Of a stretch of DNA of 64,000 nt, positions 17,549-28,346 are shown in pieces. A program made the translations under genes and the position numbers. Position 1 is the first letter of the stretch, and each line of letters opens with the position of its first letter. Under the pieces are notes generated by a model. It was not told the DNA's origin. It saw only the letters and a list, made by a program, of their open reading frames with translations, and made no database searches. This stretch comes from Proluteimonas luteida (GTDB lineage: Bacteria; Pseudomonadota; Gammaproteobacteria; Xanthomonadales; Xanthomonadaceae): assembly GCF_021191695.1 (NCBI RefSeq), contig NZ_JAIWPT010000012.1, forward strand, positions 87,604 through 151,603. The letters run 5' to 3'.

Positions 17549-18658
17549 ATGAGCGTGGACATCGGAGTGGCGCGCGAGACCTTGGACGGCGAACGCCGGG
17601 TCGCGTTGACGCCCGAAACCTGCCGCAAGTTCGTCGCCGCGGGCGCGCGGGTGCGCGTGCAGCGCGGTGCCGGCAACGGCGCGAGTCTCGCCGACGAGGC
17701 CTACGCCGAGGCGGGTGCGACCCTGGTCGACGACGCAAGCGCGGCGCTGGCCGATGCCGACATCGTGCTGTGCGTGCAGCCGCCATCGCCGGCGCTGCTG
17801 GCCACGCTGAAGCGCGGCGCGGTGCTGGTCGGCGCGCTGCAGCCCGAGGCGGATGCGGCGCGCGGCCAGGCGATCGTCGACGGCGGCCTGGTCGCGTTCC
17901 CGCTCGAACGCCTGCCGCGCACGACCCGTGCGCAGGCGATGGACATCCTCAGCTCGCAGGCCGGCATGGCCGGCTACAAGGCGGTGCTGATCGGCGCGCA
18001 ACTGGCGCCGCGGTTCTTTCCGATGCTGACCACCGCCGCCGGCACCATCCGGCCGTCGAAGGTGCTGGTCATCGGCGCCGGCGTGGCGGGATTGCAGGCG
18101 ATCGCCACCGCGCGCCGGCTCGGTGCGCAGGTGGAAGGGTTCGACGTGCGCCCGGAAACCCGCGAGCAGATCGAGTCGCTGGGCGGCCGCTTCCTCGACC
18201 TGGGGGTCAGCGCCGCGGGCGAGGGCGGCTACGCGCGGCAGCTGACCGACGAGGAGCGCGCCGAGCAGCAGCGCCGGCTGGCCGAGCACCTCAAGGGCAT
18301 CGACGTGGTCGTCTGCACCGCGGCGGTGCCGGGACGGCCGGCGCCGAAGATCATCAGCGAGGCGATGGTCGCGGGCATGAAACCCGGCAGCGTGATCGTC
18401 GACCTGGCCGCCGAGACCGGCGGCAACTGCGCGGCGACCCGGCCGGGCGAGACGATCGACGTCGGCGGCGTGACGGTCGCCGGCCCGCTGCACCTCGCCA
18501 GCCAGGGTGCGCTGCACGCCAGCGAGATGTATGCGCGCAACCTCTACAACTTCGTGCAGTTGCTGCTGGCCGACGGCGGGGTGTCGCTGGACTGGAGCGA
18601 CGAACTGCTCGACAGGACGGTCTGGCCACCGCGCGAGCCCGCGGCCGCGGCGGCCTGA
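17549..18658 (+). CDS. pntAA: NAD(P) transhydrogenase subunit alpha part 1 (NAD-binding domain I)
   Basis: The 369-residue soluble domain I of proton-translocating transhydrogenase, which binds NAD(H) at the cytoplasmic face. Visible motifs are the N-terminal RVALTPET, the RDQ-loop region as LPRTTRAQAMDILSSQA, and the Rossmann motif VIGAGVAGLQAIATARRLGA followed by FDVRPETREQ. A clear AGGAG precedes ATG 17549. It is a split-gene alpha subunit: the membrane part is the separate pntAB at 20497. Unusually, pntAA is parted from pntAB-pntB by three genes on the other strand. Confidence 0.95.
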   Translation: MSVDIGVARETLDGERRVALTPETCRKFVAAGARVRVQRGAGNGASLADEAYAEAGATLVDDASAALADADIVLCVQPPSPALLATLKRGAVLVGALQPEADAARGQAIVDGGLVAFPLERLPRTTRAQAMDILSSQAGMAGYKAVLIGAQLAPRFFPMLTTAAGTIRPSKVLVIGAGVAGLQAIATARRLGAQVEGFDVRPETREQIESLGGRFLDLGVSAAGEGGYARQLTDEERAEQQRRLAEHLKGIDVVVCTAAVPGRPAPKIISEAMVAGMKPGSVIVDLAAETGGNCAATRPGETIDVGGVTVAGPLHLASQGALHASEMYARNLYNFVQLLLADGGVSLDWSDELLDRTVWPPREPAAAAA

Positions 18659-18831
18659 GCGATGCGGCCGGGCGTCACGGGCCCGGGTCCTTCGCATGCG
18701 TCACGCCCGACCATCGGCAACGCGTCCCGCGCGGACGCGCAGGGCCATGCTCCGACGGCAGGCGGGTCGGCCATGACGCAACGCCGCGACGGGCCGCGCC
18801 ATCTGCCCGACGCGTAGCGGCGTCGAAAGGC

Positions 18832-19290
18832 TCAGGGCTTGCCGCGGCGTGCCGGTTCGGCCGGCGGGGGATTGTCGGCCGCCCATTGCCGGCGCTGCTC
18901 GGGGCTCATCGTCCGCCAGCGTTCGCGCAGGGCGGAGCGCTCGGCTTCGGGCAGGGTCCTGAGCTTTTCGTAGAGTGCGCGCGCCTCCCGCTGTTGCGCA
19001 GGCGGCAGATGTTTCCAGCGGTGCATGCCGCTGCGTGCATTCTCGCGCTGCTCGGGGGTCATCGACTGCCAGCGGCGAGCATGGTCGAGCATGCGTGCGC
19101 GTTCCTCCGCGTCGCTGCCGTTCCAGCGTTCGCGGACCGGGGCGACCAGCTGCTCGCGCTGCGCGGCATCGAGCCGGTCCCAGTCCGGCAGCGGCGCGCG
19201 CGGCGGGGTCGCGAGGGCGAGACCGGCCATGCCCGGCAGCAGCGCGGCCAGCAGCAGCGGACGGAGAAGGGAGCGGGCGGACATCGGCAT
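18832..19290 (-). CDS. DUF3106-type periplasmic protein
   Basis: A 152-residue exported protein. The first ~28 residues form a signal peptide (basic start, LLLAALLPGMAGLALA, cleavage near ATP). The mature part is Trp/Arg/Glu-rich and helical with repeated W-R/M-PEQR units (RRWQSMTPEQREN, RWRTMSPEQRRQW), the DUF3106 pattern. Its role is unknown; the repeats recall periplasmic stress proteins but homology is not claimed. The start overlaps the end of the upstream membrane protein region (stop 19294-19296, GGAG ribosome site), so it is the third gene of a sigma factor operon. Confidence 0.78.
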   Translation of the reverse strand: MPMSARSLLRPLLLAALLPGMAGLALATPPRAPLPDWDRLDAAQREQLVAPVRERWNGSDAEERARMLDHARRWQSMTPEQRENARSGMHRWKHLPPAQQREARALYEKLRTLPEAERSALRERWRTMSPEQRRQWAADNPPPAEPARRGKP

Positions 19291-19293
19291 CGG

Positions 19294-19719
19294 TTACTCC
19301 AGGGCGAGCAGCGTGGCTTCGTTGCTGGCGAGCCACAGGTAGAAATCGGGGGATTCGTCGTACGCGGCGACCGCGTCGTCGACCGCATCGTCAAACCCGT
19401 CCGGGTCGGGCAGCAGCGCATCGACCGAGGCGATGACGTCGGGTGCCGGCGCGGTGCCGGTTTCCGGGCCGGGTGGCGCGACCACCTGCATGCCGACCGC
19501 GAGCGCGAACAGCGCGGCGAAGCTGGCGGCCACCGGCCAGGTCCAGCGCCGGCGCGGTGCGGACGCGTTCTGCGATGCGGCATGGCGCGCCTGGTGCAGC
19601 CGCGCCATCGTGCCGCCGGAGATGTGGGTCTGCGCATCGCGATACAGCGCGCGCAGGGCGGCGTCGCCGGCATCGCCGCCGGTGGCGGAACCGTGCAGGG
19701 GATCGTGGGACGAAGTCAC
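19294..19719 (-). CDS. sigma-linked single-pass membrane protein, candidate anti-sigma factor
   Basis: A 141-residue protein with one membrane segment (about residues 61-80, TWPVAASFAALFALAVGMQVV) and an acidic periplasmic tail ending DFYLWLASNE. The cytoplasmic N-terminal 60 residues have no HxxxCxxC zinc motif. Its GTG start (19719) overlaps the TGA of the sigma factor gene (GTGA), with GGAGG upstream, so the two are translationally coupled. Position and topology suggest it restrains the sigma factor; that is inference, and I do not recognise the family with certainty (DUF3619-like is possible). Confidence 0.7.
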   Translation of the reverse strand: MTSSHDPLHGSATGGDAGDAALRALYRDAQTHISGGTMARLHQARHAASQNASAPRRRWTWPVAASFAALFALAVGMQVVAPPGPETGTAPAPDVIASVDALLPDPDGFDDAVDDAVAAYDESPDFYLWLASNEATLLALE

Positions 19720-20276
19720 CGGAATTCCTCCAGTTGGGTCTGCAGCGCCTCGCGGGCGCGGAACAGATGGGTTTTCACCGAGCCGGCACTGCATCCCATG
19801 ATGCGCGCGGTGGTCTCGACGTCGAATTCCTCCAGTACGCGCAGCGTGAACGCCTCGCGCTGGCGTGCGGGCAGCCGGCCCAGCGCCGCGGACAGCTGCT
19901 GCCAGGCCTCCCGGCTGTCGTGGCTGCGCGACGGATCCGGGCCGGTGTCGGCCCAGTCGATGTCGCTGCCGTCGGCGGCCGTCGCATCACCGAGCCAGCT
20001 GAGGCGGAACTTGCGCCGGCGCTGCACGTCGATGATGCGGCTGCGCAGCACCGTCCAGAACAGCGGTGTCCATTCGCCGGCCGGCCGGTCGCGATAGCCG
20101 AGCATGCGCACCATCGCGTCCTGGACCGCGTCCAGCGCGTCGTCGCGATTGCGCAGGCCGAGTTCGGCGAAACGGAAGGCGCGGCGTTCGACGCTGCCGA
20201 GGAAGGCTTCGAGCGTGGCCGGCTCGGGGCGCTCCGTCGCGGCGGCGGATTCTGCCTGGGGCGGCGGCGCTGACAT
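19716..20276 (-). CDS. ECF-type RNA polymerase sigma factor
   Basis: A 186-residue sigma-70 family protein with region 2 (FRFAELGLRNRDDALDAVQDAMVRML, then FWTVLRSRIIDVQRRRK) and region 4 (LPARQREAFTLRVLEEFDVETTARIMGCSAGSVKTHLFRAREAL). The region 4 helix-turn-helix is intact. Regions 1.1 and 3 are absent, as in ECF factors. ATG 20276 is preferred; an in-frame GTG at 20288 would add four residues. It is first in a three-gene minus-strand operon placed between pntAA and pntAB. A perfect palindrome lies just upstream. Confidence 0.9.
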   Translation of the reverse strand: MSAPPPQAESAAATERPEPATLEAFLGSVERRAFRFAELGLRNRDDALDAVQDAMVRMLGYRDRPAGEWTPLFWTVLRSRIIDVQRRRKFRLSWLGDATAADGSDIDWADTGPDPSRSHDSREAWQQLSAALGRLPARQREAFTLRVLEEFDVETTARIMGCSAGSVKTHLFRAREALQTQLEEFR

Positions 20277-20297
20277 CGGGGCATTCACGCCCGACAG

Positions 20298-20313
20298 CGT
20301 ATCGCGCGATACG
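20298..20313. promoter_or_regulatory. perfect 16-bp palindrome upstream of the sigma factor gene
   Basis: CGTATCGCGCGATACG is a perfect dyad 22 bp before the sigma factor start. It is short and uninterrupted, as for a dimeric repressor operator or a small hairpin. The remaining 20314-20496 leads to pntAB and holds a TTGACA at 20409-20414 without a good -10 at normal spacing, and a TATGAT at 20466-20471 without a good -35. Confidence 0.4.
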
Positions 20314-20496
20314 TCCGCATGTCGGGGCTGGAAATGGCTGCCATCCATTGTCGGGTCATCGGGGCCGTGCACGGGGTCTGCCATGGGAACGCCCGGATGC
20401 GCCGGCGGTTGACACGCGGGCCGGTGGCGGCGCGGCAGCGGGCTGGCGCGGCGTTCACCGGCGGTTATGATGCGGGCTCCGCTGCCCCGGGGGCCG

Positions 20497-20805
20497 ATGA
20501 TGATCGATGGATTCGTGGCGCTGTACATCTTCATGCTGGCGGCCATCGCCGGCCATGTGATCATCTCGCGGGTGCCGGTGATCCTGCATACCCCGCTGAT
20601 GTCTGGGTCGAACTTCATCCACGGCATCGTGCTGATCGGGGCGATGGTCGTGCTCGGCCACGCCGACACCACGCTGGAGAAGGCAATCGGCTTCATCGCC
20701 GTGCTGATGGGCGCGGGCAACGCGGCCGGCGGCTACGTCGTCACCGAGCGCATGCTCGAGATGTTCAAGCCCAGCGGCAAGCGCCCGCCCGGGGACGCGC
20801 CGTGA
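20497..20805 (+). CDS. pntAB: NAD(P) transhydrogenase subunit alpha part 2 (membrane)
   Basis: A 102-residue membrane protein with about three transmembrane helices (YIFMLAAIAGHVII, IHGIVLIGAMVVL, AIGFIAVLMGAGNAAGGYVV), the small membrane half of the split alpha subunit. The segment RVPVILHTPLMSGSNFIHGIV is a family signature. ATG 20497 and ATG 20500 are adjacent; a GGGGG run lies just upstream. The TGA stop overlaps the GTG start of pntB, so both halves of the proton channel are translationally coupled. Confidence 0.94.
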   Translation: MMIDGFVALYIFMLAAIAGHVIISRVPVILHTPLMSGSNFIHGIVLIGAMVVLGHADTTLEKAIGFIAVLMGAGNAAGGYVVTERMLEMFKPSGKRPPGDAP

Positions 20806-22199
20806 CCGGCGCCGGGGCGCTCGGGGTGGTGGTCCAGGTCAGCTATCTGGTCGCCGCGACCCTGTTCCTGCTCGGCCTGCAGCGCATGGCCTCGCCGAAG
20901 ACCGCGCGCTCGGGCATCCAGTGGGCCGGCGTCGGCATGGTGCTGGCGACGGTCGCGACGCTGTTCGTGCCGGGGCTGGAGAACATCGGCCTGATGCTGC
21001 TGGCGATCGCGATCGGCACCGCGCTGGCGTGGATCTCCGGCAAGAAGGTCGCGATCACCGACATGCCGCAGATGGTGGCGCTGTACAACGGCCTGGGCGG
21101 CGGCTCGGCGGCGGCGATCGGCGCGGTCGAACTGCTGCGCTGGTCGCAGCAGGGCGCGGCGCCCGGGCGGGTCGCCCTGGTGCTGGCGGTGCTCGGCGCG
21201 CTGATCGGCGCGGTCGCGCTGTCGGGCTCGGTGATCGCCTGGGCCAAGCTCGACGGGCGCATGGACAAGCGCTACACCTTCCCCGGCCAGCAGCTCTTCA
21301 ACTTCGCGGTGTTCGGCGCCGCGGTCGTGCTCGGTGGCCTGGTGATCCATGCGCTGGGCATGCCCGCGATCGTCGCGTTCTTCGTCGTCGCGCTGGCGCT
21401 GGGCGTGCTGATGACGCTGCCGATCGGCGGCGCCGACATGCCGGTGGTGATCTCGCTGTACAACGCCTTCACCGGGCTGGCGGTCGCGTTCGAGGGCTAC
21501 GTGCTCGGCAACGAGGCGCTGATCATCGCCGGCATGATGGTCGGCGCGGCCGGCATCCTGCTGACCCGGCTGATGGCCAAGGCGATGAACCGCTCGATCC
21601 GCAGCGTGCTGTTCTCCAGCTTCGGCGCCAGCGGGCAGGCGCAGGCGATCGAGGGCGCGCAGAAACCGATCGAGGCCGGCGATGTCGCGGCGATGATGGC
21701 CTATGCCGAACGCGTGGTCATCGTGCCGGGCTACGGCATGGCGGTCGCGCAGGCCCAGCACAAGATCTGGGAACTGGCGCAGCGGCTGATCGAGCGCGGG
21801 GTCAAGGTCAAGTTCGCGATCCATCCCGTCGCCGGCCGCATGCCCGGGCACATGAACGTGCTGCTGGCCGAGGCCGGCGTGCCCTACGACCTGATCGCCG
21901 ACATGGACGACATCAATCCCGAGTTCGCCAACACCGACGTCTCGCTGGTGATCGGCGCCAACGACGTGGTCAACCCGGTGGCGAAGACCGATCCGGCCAG
22001 TCCGATCTACGGCATGCCGATTCTCGACGTGGTCGATTCGAAGAACGTCATCGTCATCAAGCGCGGCAAGGGCACCGGCTTTGCCGGCATCGAGAACGCG
22101 CTGTTCTACGCCGACAACACGCGGATGCTCTACGGCGACGGCGCCGAGGTCGCCGGCGCGCTGGTCGGCGAACTCAAGGCGCTCGACGGGGGGCACTGA
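20802..22199 (+). CDS. pntB: NAD(P) transhydrogenase subunit beta
   Basis: A 465-residue subunit with about eight or nine transmembrane helices (residues ~1-265) and a C-terminal NADP-binding domain III. Signatures: ITDMPQMVALYNGLGGGSAA in the membrane part, and VPGYGMAVAQAQHKIWELA, HPVAGRMPGHMNVLLAEA, and IGANDVVNPVAKTDPASPIYGMP in domain III. It starts at GTG 20802, overlapping pntAB. Together with pntAA it couples proton entry to hydride transfer from NADH to NADP. Confidence 0.96.
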   Translation: MTGAGALGVVVQVSYLVAATLFLLGLQRMASPKTARSGIQWAGVGMVLATVATLFVPGLENIGLMLLAIAIGTALAWISGKKVAITDMPQMVALYNGLGGGSAAAIGAVELLRWSQQGAAPGRVALVLAVLGALIGAVALSGSVIAWAKLDGRMDKRYTFPGQQLFNFAVFGAAVVLGGLVIHALGMPAIVAFFVVALALGVLMTLPIGGADMPVVISLYNAFTGLAVAFEGYVLGNEALIIAGMMVGAAGILLTRLMAKAMNRSIRSVLFSSFGASGQAQAIEGAQKPIEAGDVAAMMAYAERVVIVPGYGMAVAQAQHKIWELAQRLIERGVKVKFAIHPVAGRMPGHMNVLLAEAGVPYDLIADMDDINPEFANTDVSLVIGANDVVNPVAKTDPASPIYGMPILDVVDSKNVIVIKRGKGTGFAGIENALFYADNTRMLYGDGAEVAGALVGELKALDGGH

Positions 22200-22278
22200 C
22201 CGCGGCCCGCCCGGCGCCGTCGCAGGGGCAGAGAAGGCGGGCCTCGACCGGCCATCACAGGGATCGTTCCCGTGGCGA

Positions 22279-22296
22279 GGCGGGTCGGGACCCGCC
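22279..22296. terminator. hairpin downstream of pntB
   Basis: GGCGGGT (22279-22285) and ACCCGCC (22290-22296) form a 7-bp GC stem with a four-base loop, between the convergent pntB and the small membrane protein gene. No T run follows, so its terminator role is tentative. Confidence 0.35.
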
Positions 22297-22376
22297 CTGC
22301 GCATCGACGGCTGCGCGCCGCTCCCTTCGGCGAGAACCGGATCGATCCCGTGGCCGCCTCGAAGAGGGGCGACAAG

Positions 22377-22787
22377 TCAGCGCGACAATACCGCGGCGAT
22401 GACCAGGCCGGCGCCGAACCAGGCCAGATCCACCGCCGAGTTGGCCATGCCGGCCAGCGTCCACGCATGCTGCGGTCCCAGCTTGAGCGCCGACTCCCAA
22501 GGCAGCATGCCCATCGGCCGGGCCAGCTGCGCGGCGACGATGCCCCAGCTGGCGACGATGATCGCCAGCGCGGTCGCCGCGGTGCCCAGCGCCGCACGCA
22601 GCAGCCCCGGACGCGCGCGCGCCAGGCGCAACAGCCAGGCCGCGTCGAGCGCGGCGACCACCGCCATCCAGCTGCTCTGGGCGTTTCGGTTTTCGGCGAC
22701 CAGGATCCATGCCGCGGCGATGCCGAGGCTGCCGAGCAGCAGCAGTGCGATCGCAAGCGGCCAGCGCCGTGCGCGGGTTGGGGGCAT
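22377..22787 (-). CDS. small integral membrane protein, unrecognised
   Basis: A 136-residue hydrophobic protein with four likely membrane helices: about residues 9-30 (LAIALLLLGSLGIAAAWILV), 39-55, 63-90 (LLRAALGTAATALAIIVASW) and 111-134 (SAVDLAWFGAGLVIAAVL). The N terminus is basic (RARR), suggesting it stays inside. I do not recognise a family. It is a single gene convergent to pntB and divergent from sufT. Coding potential is supported by the coherent helix pattern. Confidence 0.65.
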   Translation of the reverse strand: MPPTRARRWPLAIALLLLGSLGIAAAWILVAENRNAQSSWMAVVAALDAAWLLRLARARPGLLRAALGTAATALAIIVASWGIVAAQLARPMGMLPWESALKLGPQHAWTLAGMANSAVDLAWFGAGLVIAAVLSR

Positions 22788-22889
22788 GGAAGAGGGGAGG
22801 TGTGGACGGAGTCGGGCAGCATACCGGCGCGCGGCGATACAATGACAGCCTTGTTGCGGCCGTCGTCCGCCACCACCTTGTAGCAGGCC

Positions 22890-23441
22890 ATGTACTCCCG
22901 CAGCAGCGAACCGGTCCGTTTCGAGCGCGATTGCGCCGCCGTCCTCGTCCCCCAGGGCGAGGACGTCACGTTGCCCGCGGGCAGTGCCGGCTACATCACC
23001 CAGGCGCTGGGCGGCAGCTACACGGTGTTCGTCGAGGGCAACCTGTTCCGCATCTCCGGCCGCGACGCCGACGCGATCGGCAAGGAGCCGCCGGTGCCGC
23101 TGGAGCTGCCCGACGGCGCCGACGATGCCGCCGTCGAACGCATGGTCTGGAACCAGCTGCGCACCTGCTTCGACCCGGAGATCCCGATCAACGTCGTCGA
23201 CCTGGGGCTGGTGTACGAAGCGGTCGTGCTCCCCGGCGACGCCGGCGCGCGCAAGGTCGAGGTCAGGATGACGCTGACCGCGCCCGGCTGCGGCATGGGC
23301 GAGATCCTCGTCGACGACGTCCGCAGCAAGCTGGAACTGATCCCGACGGTGGCCGAGGCCGATGTCGAACTGGTGTTCGACCCGCCCTGGAACCGCTCGA
23401 TGATGTCCGAGGCGGCCAGGCTGGAAACCGGCATGCTCTGA
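22890..23441 (+). CDS. sufT: SufT-like iron-sulfur maturation protein (DUF59/MIP18)
   Basis: A 183-residue protein with a short N-terminal domain (residues ~1-75, with YITQALGGSYTVFVEGNLFRISG) and a C-terminal DUF59/MIP18 domain: WNQLRTCFDPEIPINVVDLGLVYE, then TLTAPGCGMGEILVDDVRSK and VFDPPWNRSMMS. The motif cysteine of the TAPGCGMG loop is present. Proteins with this layout (SufT) help insert Fe-S clusters into target enzymes. No other suf gene is in the window. ATG 22890 is the first in-frame start that fits the family N terminus. Confidence 0.9.
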   Translation: MYSRSSEPVRFERDCAAVLVPQGEDVTLPAGSAGYITQALGGSYTVFVEGNLFRISGRDADAIGKEPPVPLELPDGADDAAVERMVWNQLRTCFDPEIPINVVDLGLVYEAVVLPGDAGARKVEVRMTLTAPGCGMGEILVDDVRSKLELIPTVAEADVELVFDPPWNRSMMSEAARLETGML

Positions 23442-23478
23442 GCCGCCAGCTGCGGTTCCATTTCCTGAATTGGACTTA

Positions 23479-23499
23479 TATCGTCAAATTGTGACGGTA
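23479..23499. promoter_or_regulatory. inverted repeat in AT-rich leader of the subtilase gene
   Basis: TATCGTCA (23479-23486), five bases, TGACGGTA (23492-23499): arms match at 7 of 8 positions. It lies in a clearly AT-rich block (about 23455-23545) within the 250-bp gap before the secreted protease. A TGTGA half of a Clp/CRP box (23490-23494) overlaps it but the partner half is absent. Operator function is inferred. Confidence 0.4.
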
Positions 23500-23692
23500 T
23501 TTGCGCTTGTGCGCGGAACTTTAACGAAATTTTGCGTTGCGCCATGGTCGGGCTGTCGCGTAGCGTCAGTTTGCGGTCAGTTTTGTCACGTCCGCGCTCG
23601 TTTGGGGCCGGTGCCGGCGCATCCCGTTTCGCTTCGGACTGCAGCCCCGTTGATGCCGTGATCATGCGGCCCACTCTGCCTTGGGGTATCGG

Positions 23693-25774
23693 ATGTCCAA
23701 GAAGAAGAACGAAAACCTCGCACCACGCCGGCGCCTGCTCGCCGCCGCCATCGTCGTGTCCATGGCCGCCTTCGGCCCGCTGTCGGTCAATGCGGCCGAG
23801 CGCGTCAATCTCGGTGGGCTGCAATCCGCCGACACCCACGACCGTTTCATCGTCAAGTATCGCGACGACGCCGCGCAGCAGGCGCCCGCCGCGATCAATG
23901 CCCGTCTGCAGGCCGCCGCCGGGCGCGTCGGCGCGACCGGTGCCGGCAAGCAACTGCGCGTCGAACACCTGCGCCGGATGGCGCTGGGCGCGGACGTGAT
24001 CCGCAGCAGCCGCAAGCTCGACCGCGCCGACGCCGAGTCGCTGATGCGCCAGATCGCCGCCGATCCGGCCGTCGAGTACGTCGAGGTCGACAAGCTCAAC
24101 CGGGTGTTCTGGACGCCCAACGATCCACGCTTCGGCGAACAGTACGGCTTCGGCACCGGTGCCGGCGGCATCCGCGCGACCGGCGCCTGGGACATCACCA
24201 AGGGTTCGGGCGCGGTGGTCGCGGTGCTCGACACCGGCATCACCAGCCACAGCGACCTCAACGCCAACATCCTGCCCGGCTACGACTTCATCAGCGATGC
24301 GACGGTCGGCGGCGACGGCGACGGCCGCGACGCGGACCCGAGCGATCCGGGCGACTTCGAGGGCGGCTATGCGTCCAGCTGGCATGGCACGCACGTCACC
24401 GGCACCGTGGCCGCGGTCACCAACAACGGCGTCGGCGTCGCCGGTACCGCGCCCGAGGCCAAGGTGGTCCCGGTGCGCGTGCTCGGTCGCGGCGGCGGCT
24501 ACGACTCGGACATCGCCGACGCGGTGATCTGGGCATCGGGCGGCACCGTCAGCGGCGTGCCGGCCAACCAGAATCCGGCCGAGGTCATCAACCTCAGCCT
24601 CGGCGGCAGCGGCAGCTGCGGCAACGCGATGCAGAGCGCGATCAACGGCGCGGTCGGCCGCGGTACCACGCTGGTCATCGCCGCGGGCAACAGCAACGCC
24701 AACGTCTCGGGCTTCTCGCCGGCGAACTGCAGCAACGTCATCGCGGTGGCATCCAACACGAGCACCGGCGCGCGCTCGAGCTTCTCCAACTACGGCGCCG
24801 GCATCACCATCTCCGCGCCGGGCTCGGGCATCCTCTCCACGCTCAACAGCGGCCAGACCACGCCGGGCAGCGAGAGCTACGCGTCGTACGACGGCACCTC
24901 CATGGCCGCGCCGCACGTCGCCGGCGTCGTCGCGCTGGTGCAGTCGGTATCCAACCCGGTCAAGACCCCGGACGAGATCAAGGCCCTGCTGACCAGCACG
25001 GCGCGTGCGTTCCCGTCGACGCCGTCGCAGCCGATCGGCGCCGGTATCGTCGATGCCCAGGCGGCGGTCCAGGCCGCTGCCGGCGGCGGTGGCAACCCGG
25101 ATCCCGATCCCGATCCGGACCCCGATCCGGATCCGGGCGACGGCTCGCTGACCAACGGCGTGCCGGTCACCGGCGTGTCCGGTGCCGCGAACAGCAGCCA
25201 GTACTGGACGATCACGGTCCCGGCCGGTGCCAGCAACCTGGTGGTCTCCACCAGCGGCGGCAGCGGCGATGCCGACCTGTACGTCCGCTACGGTGCGCAG
25301 CCGACGACCAGTGCCTACGACTGCCGGCCGTACCGCGCCGGCAACAGCGAGTCGTGCAGCTTCGCCGCGCCGCAGGCCGGGGTCTACCACGTGCTGGTGC
25401 GCGGCTATTCGGCGTTCTCGGGCGTGACCCTGACCGCCAGCTACACCGAAGGCAGCGGCGGCAGCGGCAACGAGCTGCAGAACGGCGTGCCGGTGACCGG
25501 CCTGTCCGGTGCGGCCGGCAGCGTCCGCGACTGGATCCTGCAGGTCCCGTCGGGCGCCAGCTCGCTGACCATCGCCAGCTCCGGCGGCACCGGCGACGGC
25601 GACCTGTACGTGCGCCGCGGCGCGGCGCCGACCACCACGGCCTACGACTGCCGGCCGTATCGCACCGGCAATGCGGAGACCTGCACCTTCAGTTCGCCGC
25701 AGGCGGGGACGTGGCATGTGCAGTACCGGGGGTATTCCGCCTATTCGGGCGTGACCCTCAGCGCGAACTTCTGA
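23693..25774 (+). CDS. secreted subtilisin-like serine protease (S8) with two PPC domains
   Basis: A 693-residue preproenzyme. Signal peptide ~1-34; I9 propeptide ~50-132 (DRFIVKYRDD to AVEYVEVD); S8 catalytic domain with Asp180 (AVLDTGI), His234 (HGTHVTG) and Ser403 (GTSMAAPHVAG); an Asp-Pro repeat linker (~466-480); and two C-terminal PPC domains (~486-583 and ~597-693), each with DADLYVR or DGDLYVR and a YDCRPYR...C disulfide loop. PPC domains are usually trimmed after secretion. I chose ATG 23693 over the upstream TTG at 23681 because it gives a standard signal peptide. It is followed by a strong hairpin and a second protease gene. Confidence 0.96.
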   Translation: MSKKKNENLAPRRRLLAAAIVVSMAAFGPLSVNAAERVNLGGLQSADTHDRFIVKYRDDAAQQAPAAINARLQAAAGRVGATGAGKQLRVEHLRRMALGADVIRSSRKLDRADAESLMRQIAADPAVEYVEVDKLNRVFWTPNDPRFGEQYGFGTGAGGIRATGAWDITKGSGAVVAVLDTGITSHSDLNANILPGYDFISDATVGGDGDGRDADPSDPGDFEGGYASSWHGTHVTGTVAAVTNNGVGVAGTAPEAKVVPVRVLGRGGGYDSDIADAVIWASGGTVSGVPANQNPAEVINLSLGGSGSCGNAMQSAINGAVGRGTTLVIAAGNSNANVSGFSPANCSNVIAVASNTSTGARSSFSNYGAGITISAPGSGILSTLNSGQTTPGSESYASYDGTSMAAPHVAGVVALVQSVSNPVKTPDEIKALLTSTARAFPSTPSQPIGAGIVDAQAAVQAAAGGGGNPDPDPDPDPDPDPGDGSLTNGVPVTGVSGAANSSQYWTITVPAGASNLVVSTSGGSGDADLYVRYGAQPTTSAYDCRPYRAGNSESCSFAAPQAGVYHVLVRGYSAFSGVTLTASYTEGSGGSGNELQNGVPVTGLSGAAGSVRDWILQVPSGASSLTIASSGGTGDGDLYVRRGAAPTTTAYDCRPYRTGNAETCTFSSPQAGTWHVQYRGYSAYSGVTLSANF

Positions 25775-28243
<2,469 letters not shown>

Positions 28244-28255
28244 GCCGACGGCCTT

Positions 28256-28276
28256 CACCCCGGGTTGCCCGGGGTG
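28256..28276 (+). terminator. hairpin after the lysyl-endopeptidase-like gene
   Basis: CACCCCGGG (28256-28264) and CCCGGGGTG (28268-28276) form a perfect 9-bp stem with a TTG loop, 13 bp after the stop. It lacks a T run. It separates the protease from the I9 lipoprotein gene. Confidence 0.5.
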
Positions 28277-28346
28277 CAGGCATCCTCGGGACCCGCCGCG
28301 CGCCGCTGGCCGGCGCGCGGCGCCCCGTCCCGACACGAGACCCCGC

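Noticed and set aside
20319..20801. Upstream extension of the pntB reading frame across pntAB.
   Set aside because: It overlaps pntAB in another frame and has no membrane or transhydrogenase features; the GTGA overlap at 20802 gives the natural start.
25090..25135. Short tandem repeat resembling a satellite or CRISPR-like array.
   Set aside because: It encodes the Asp-Pro linker of the subtilase in frame; period is six bases and there are no spacers.
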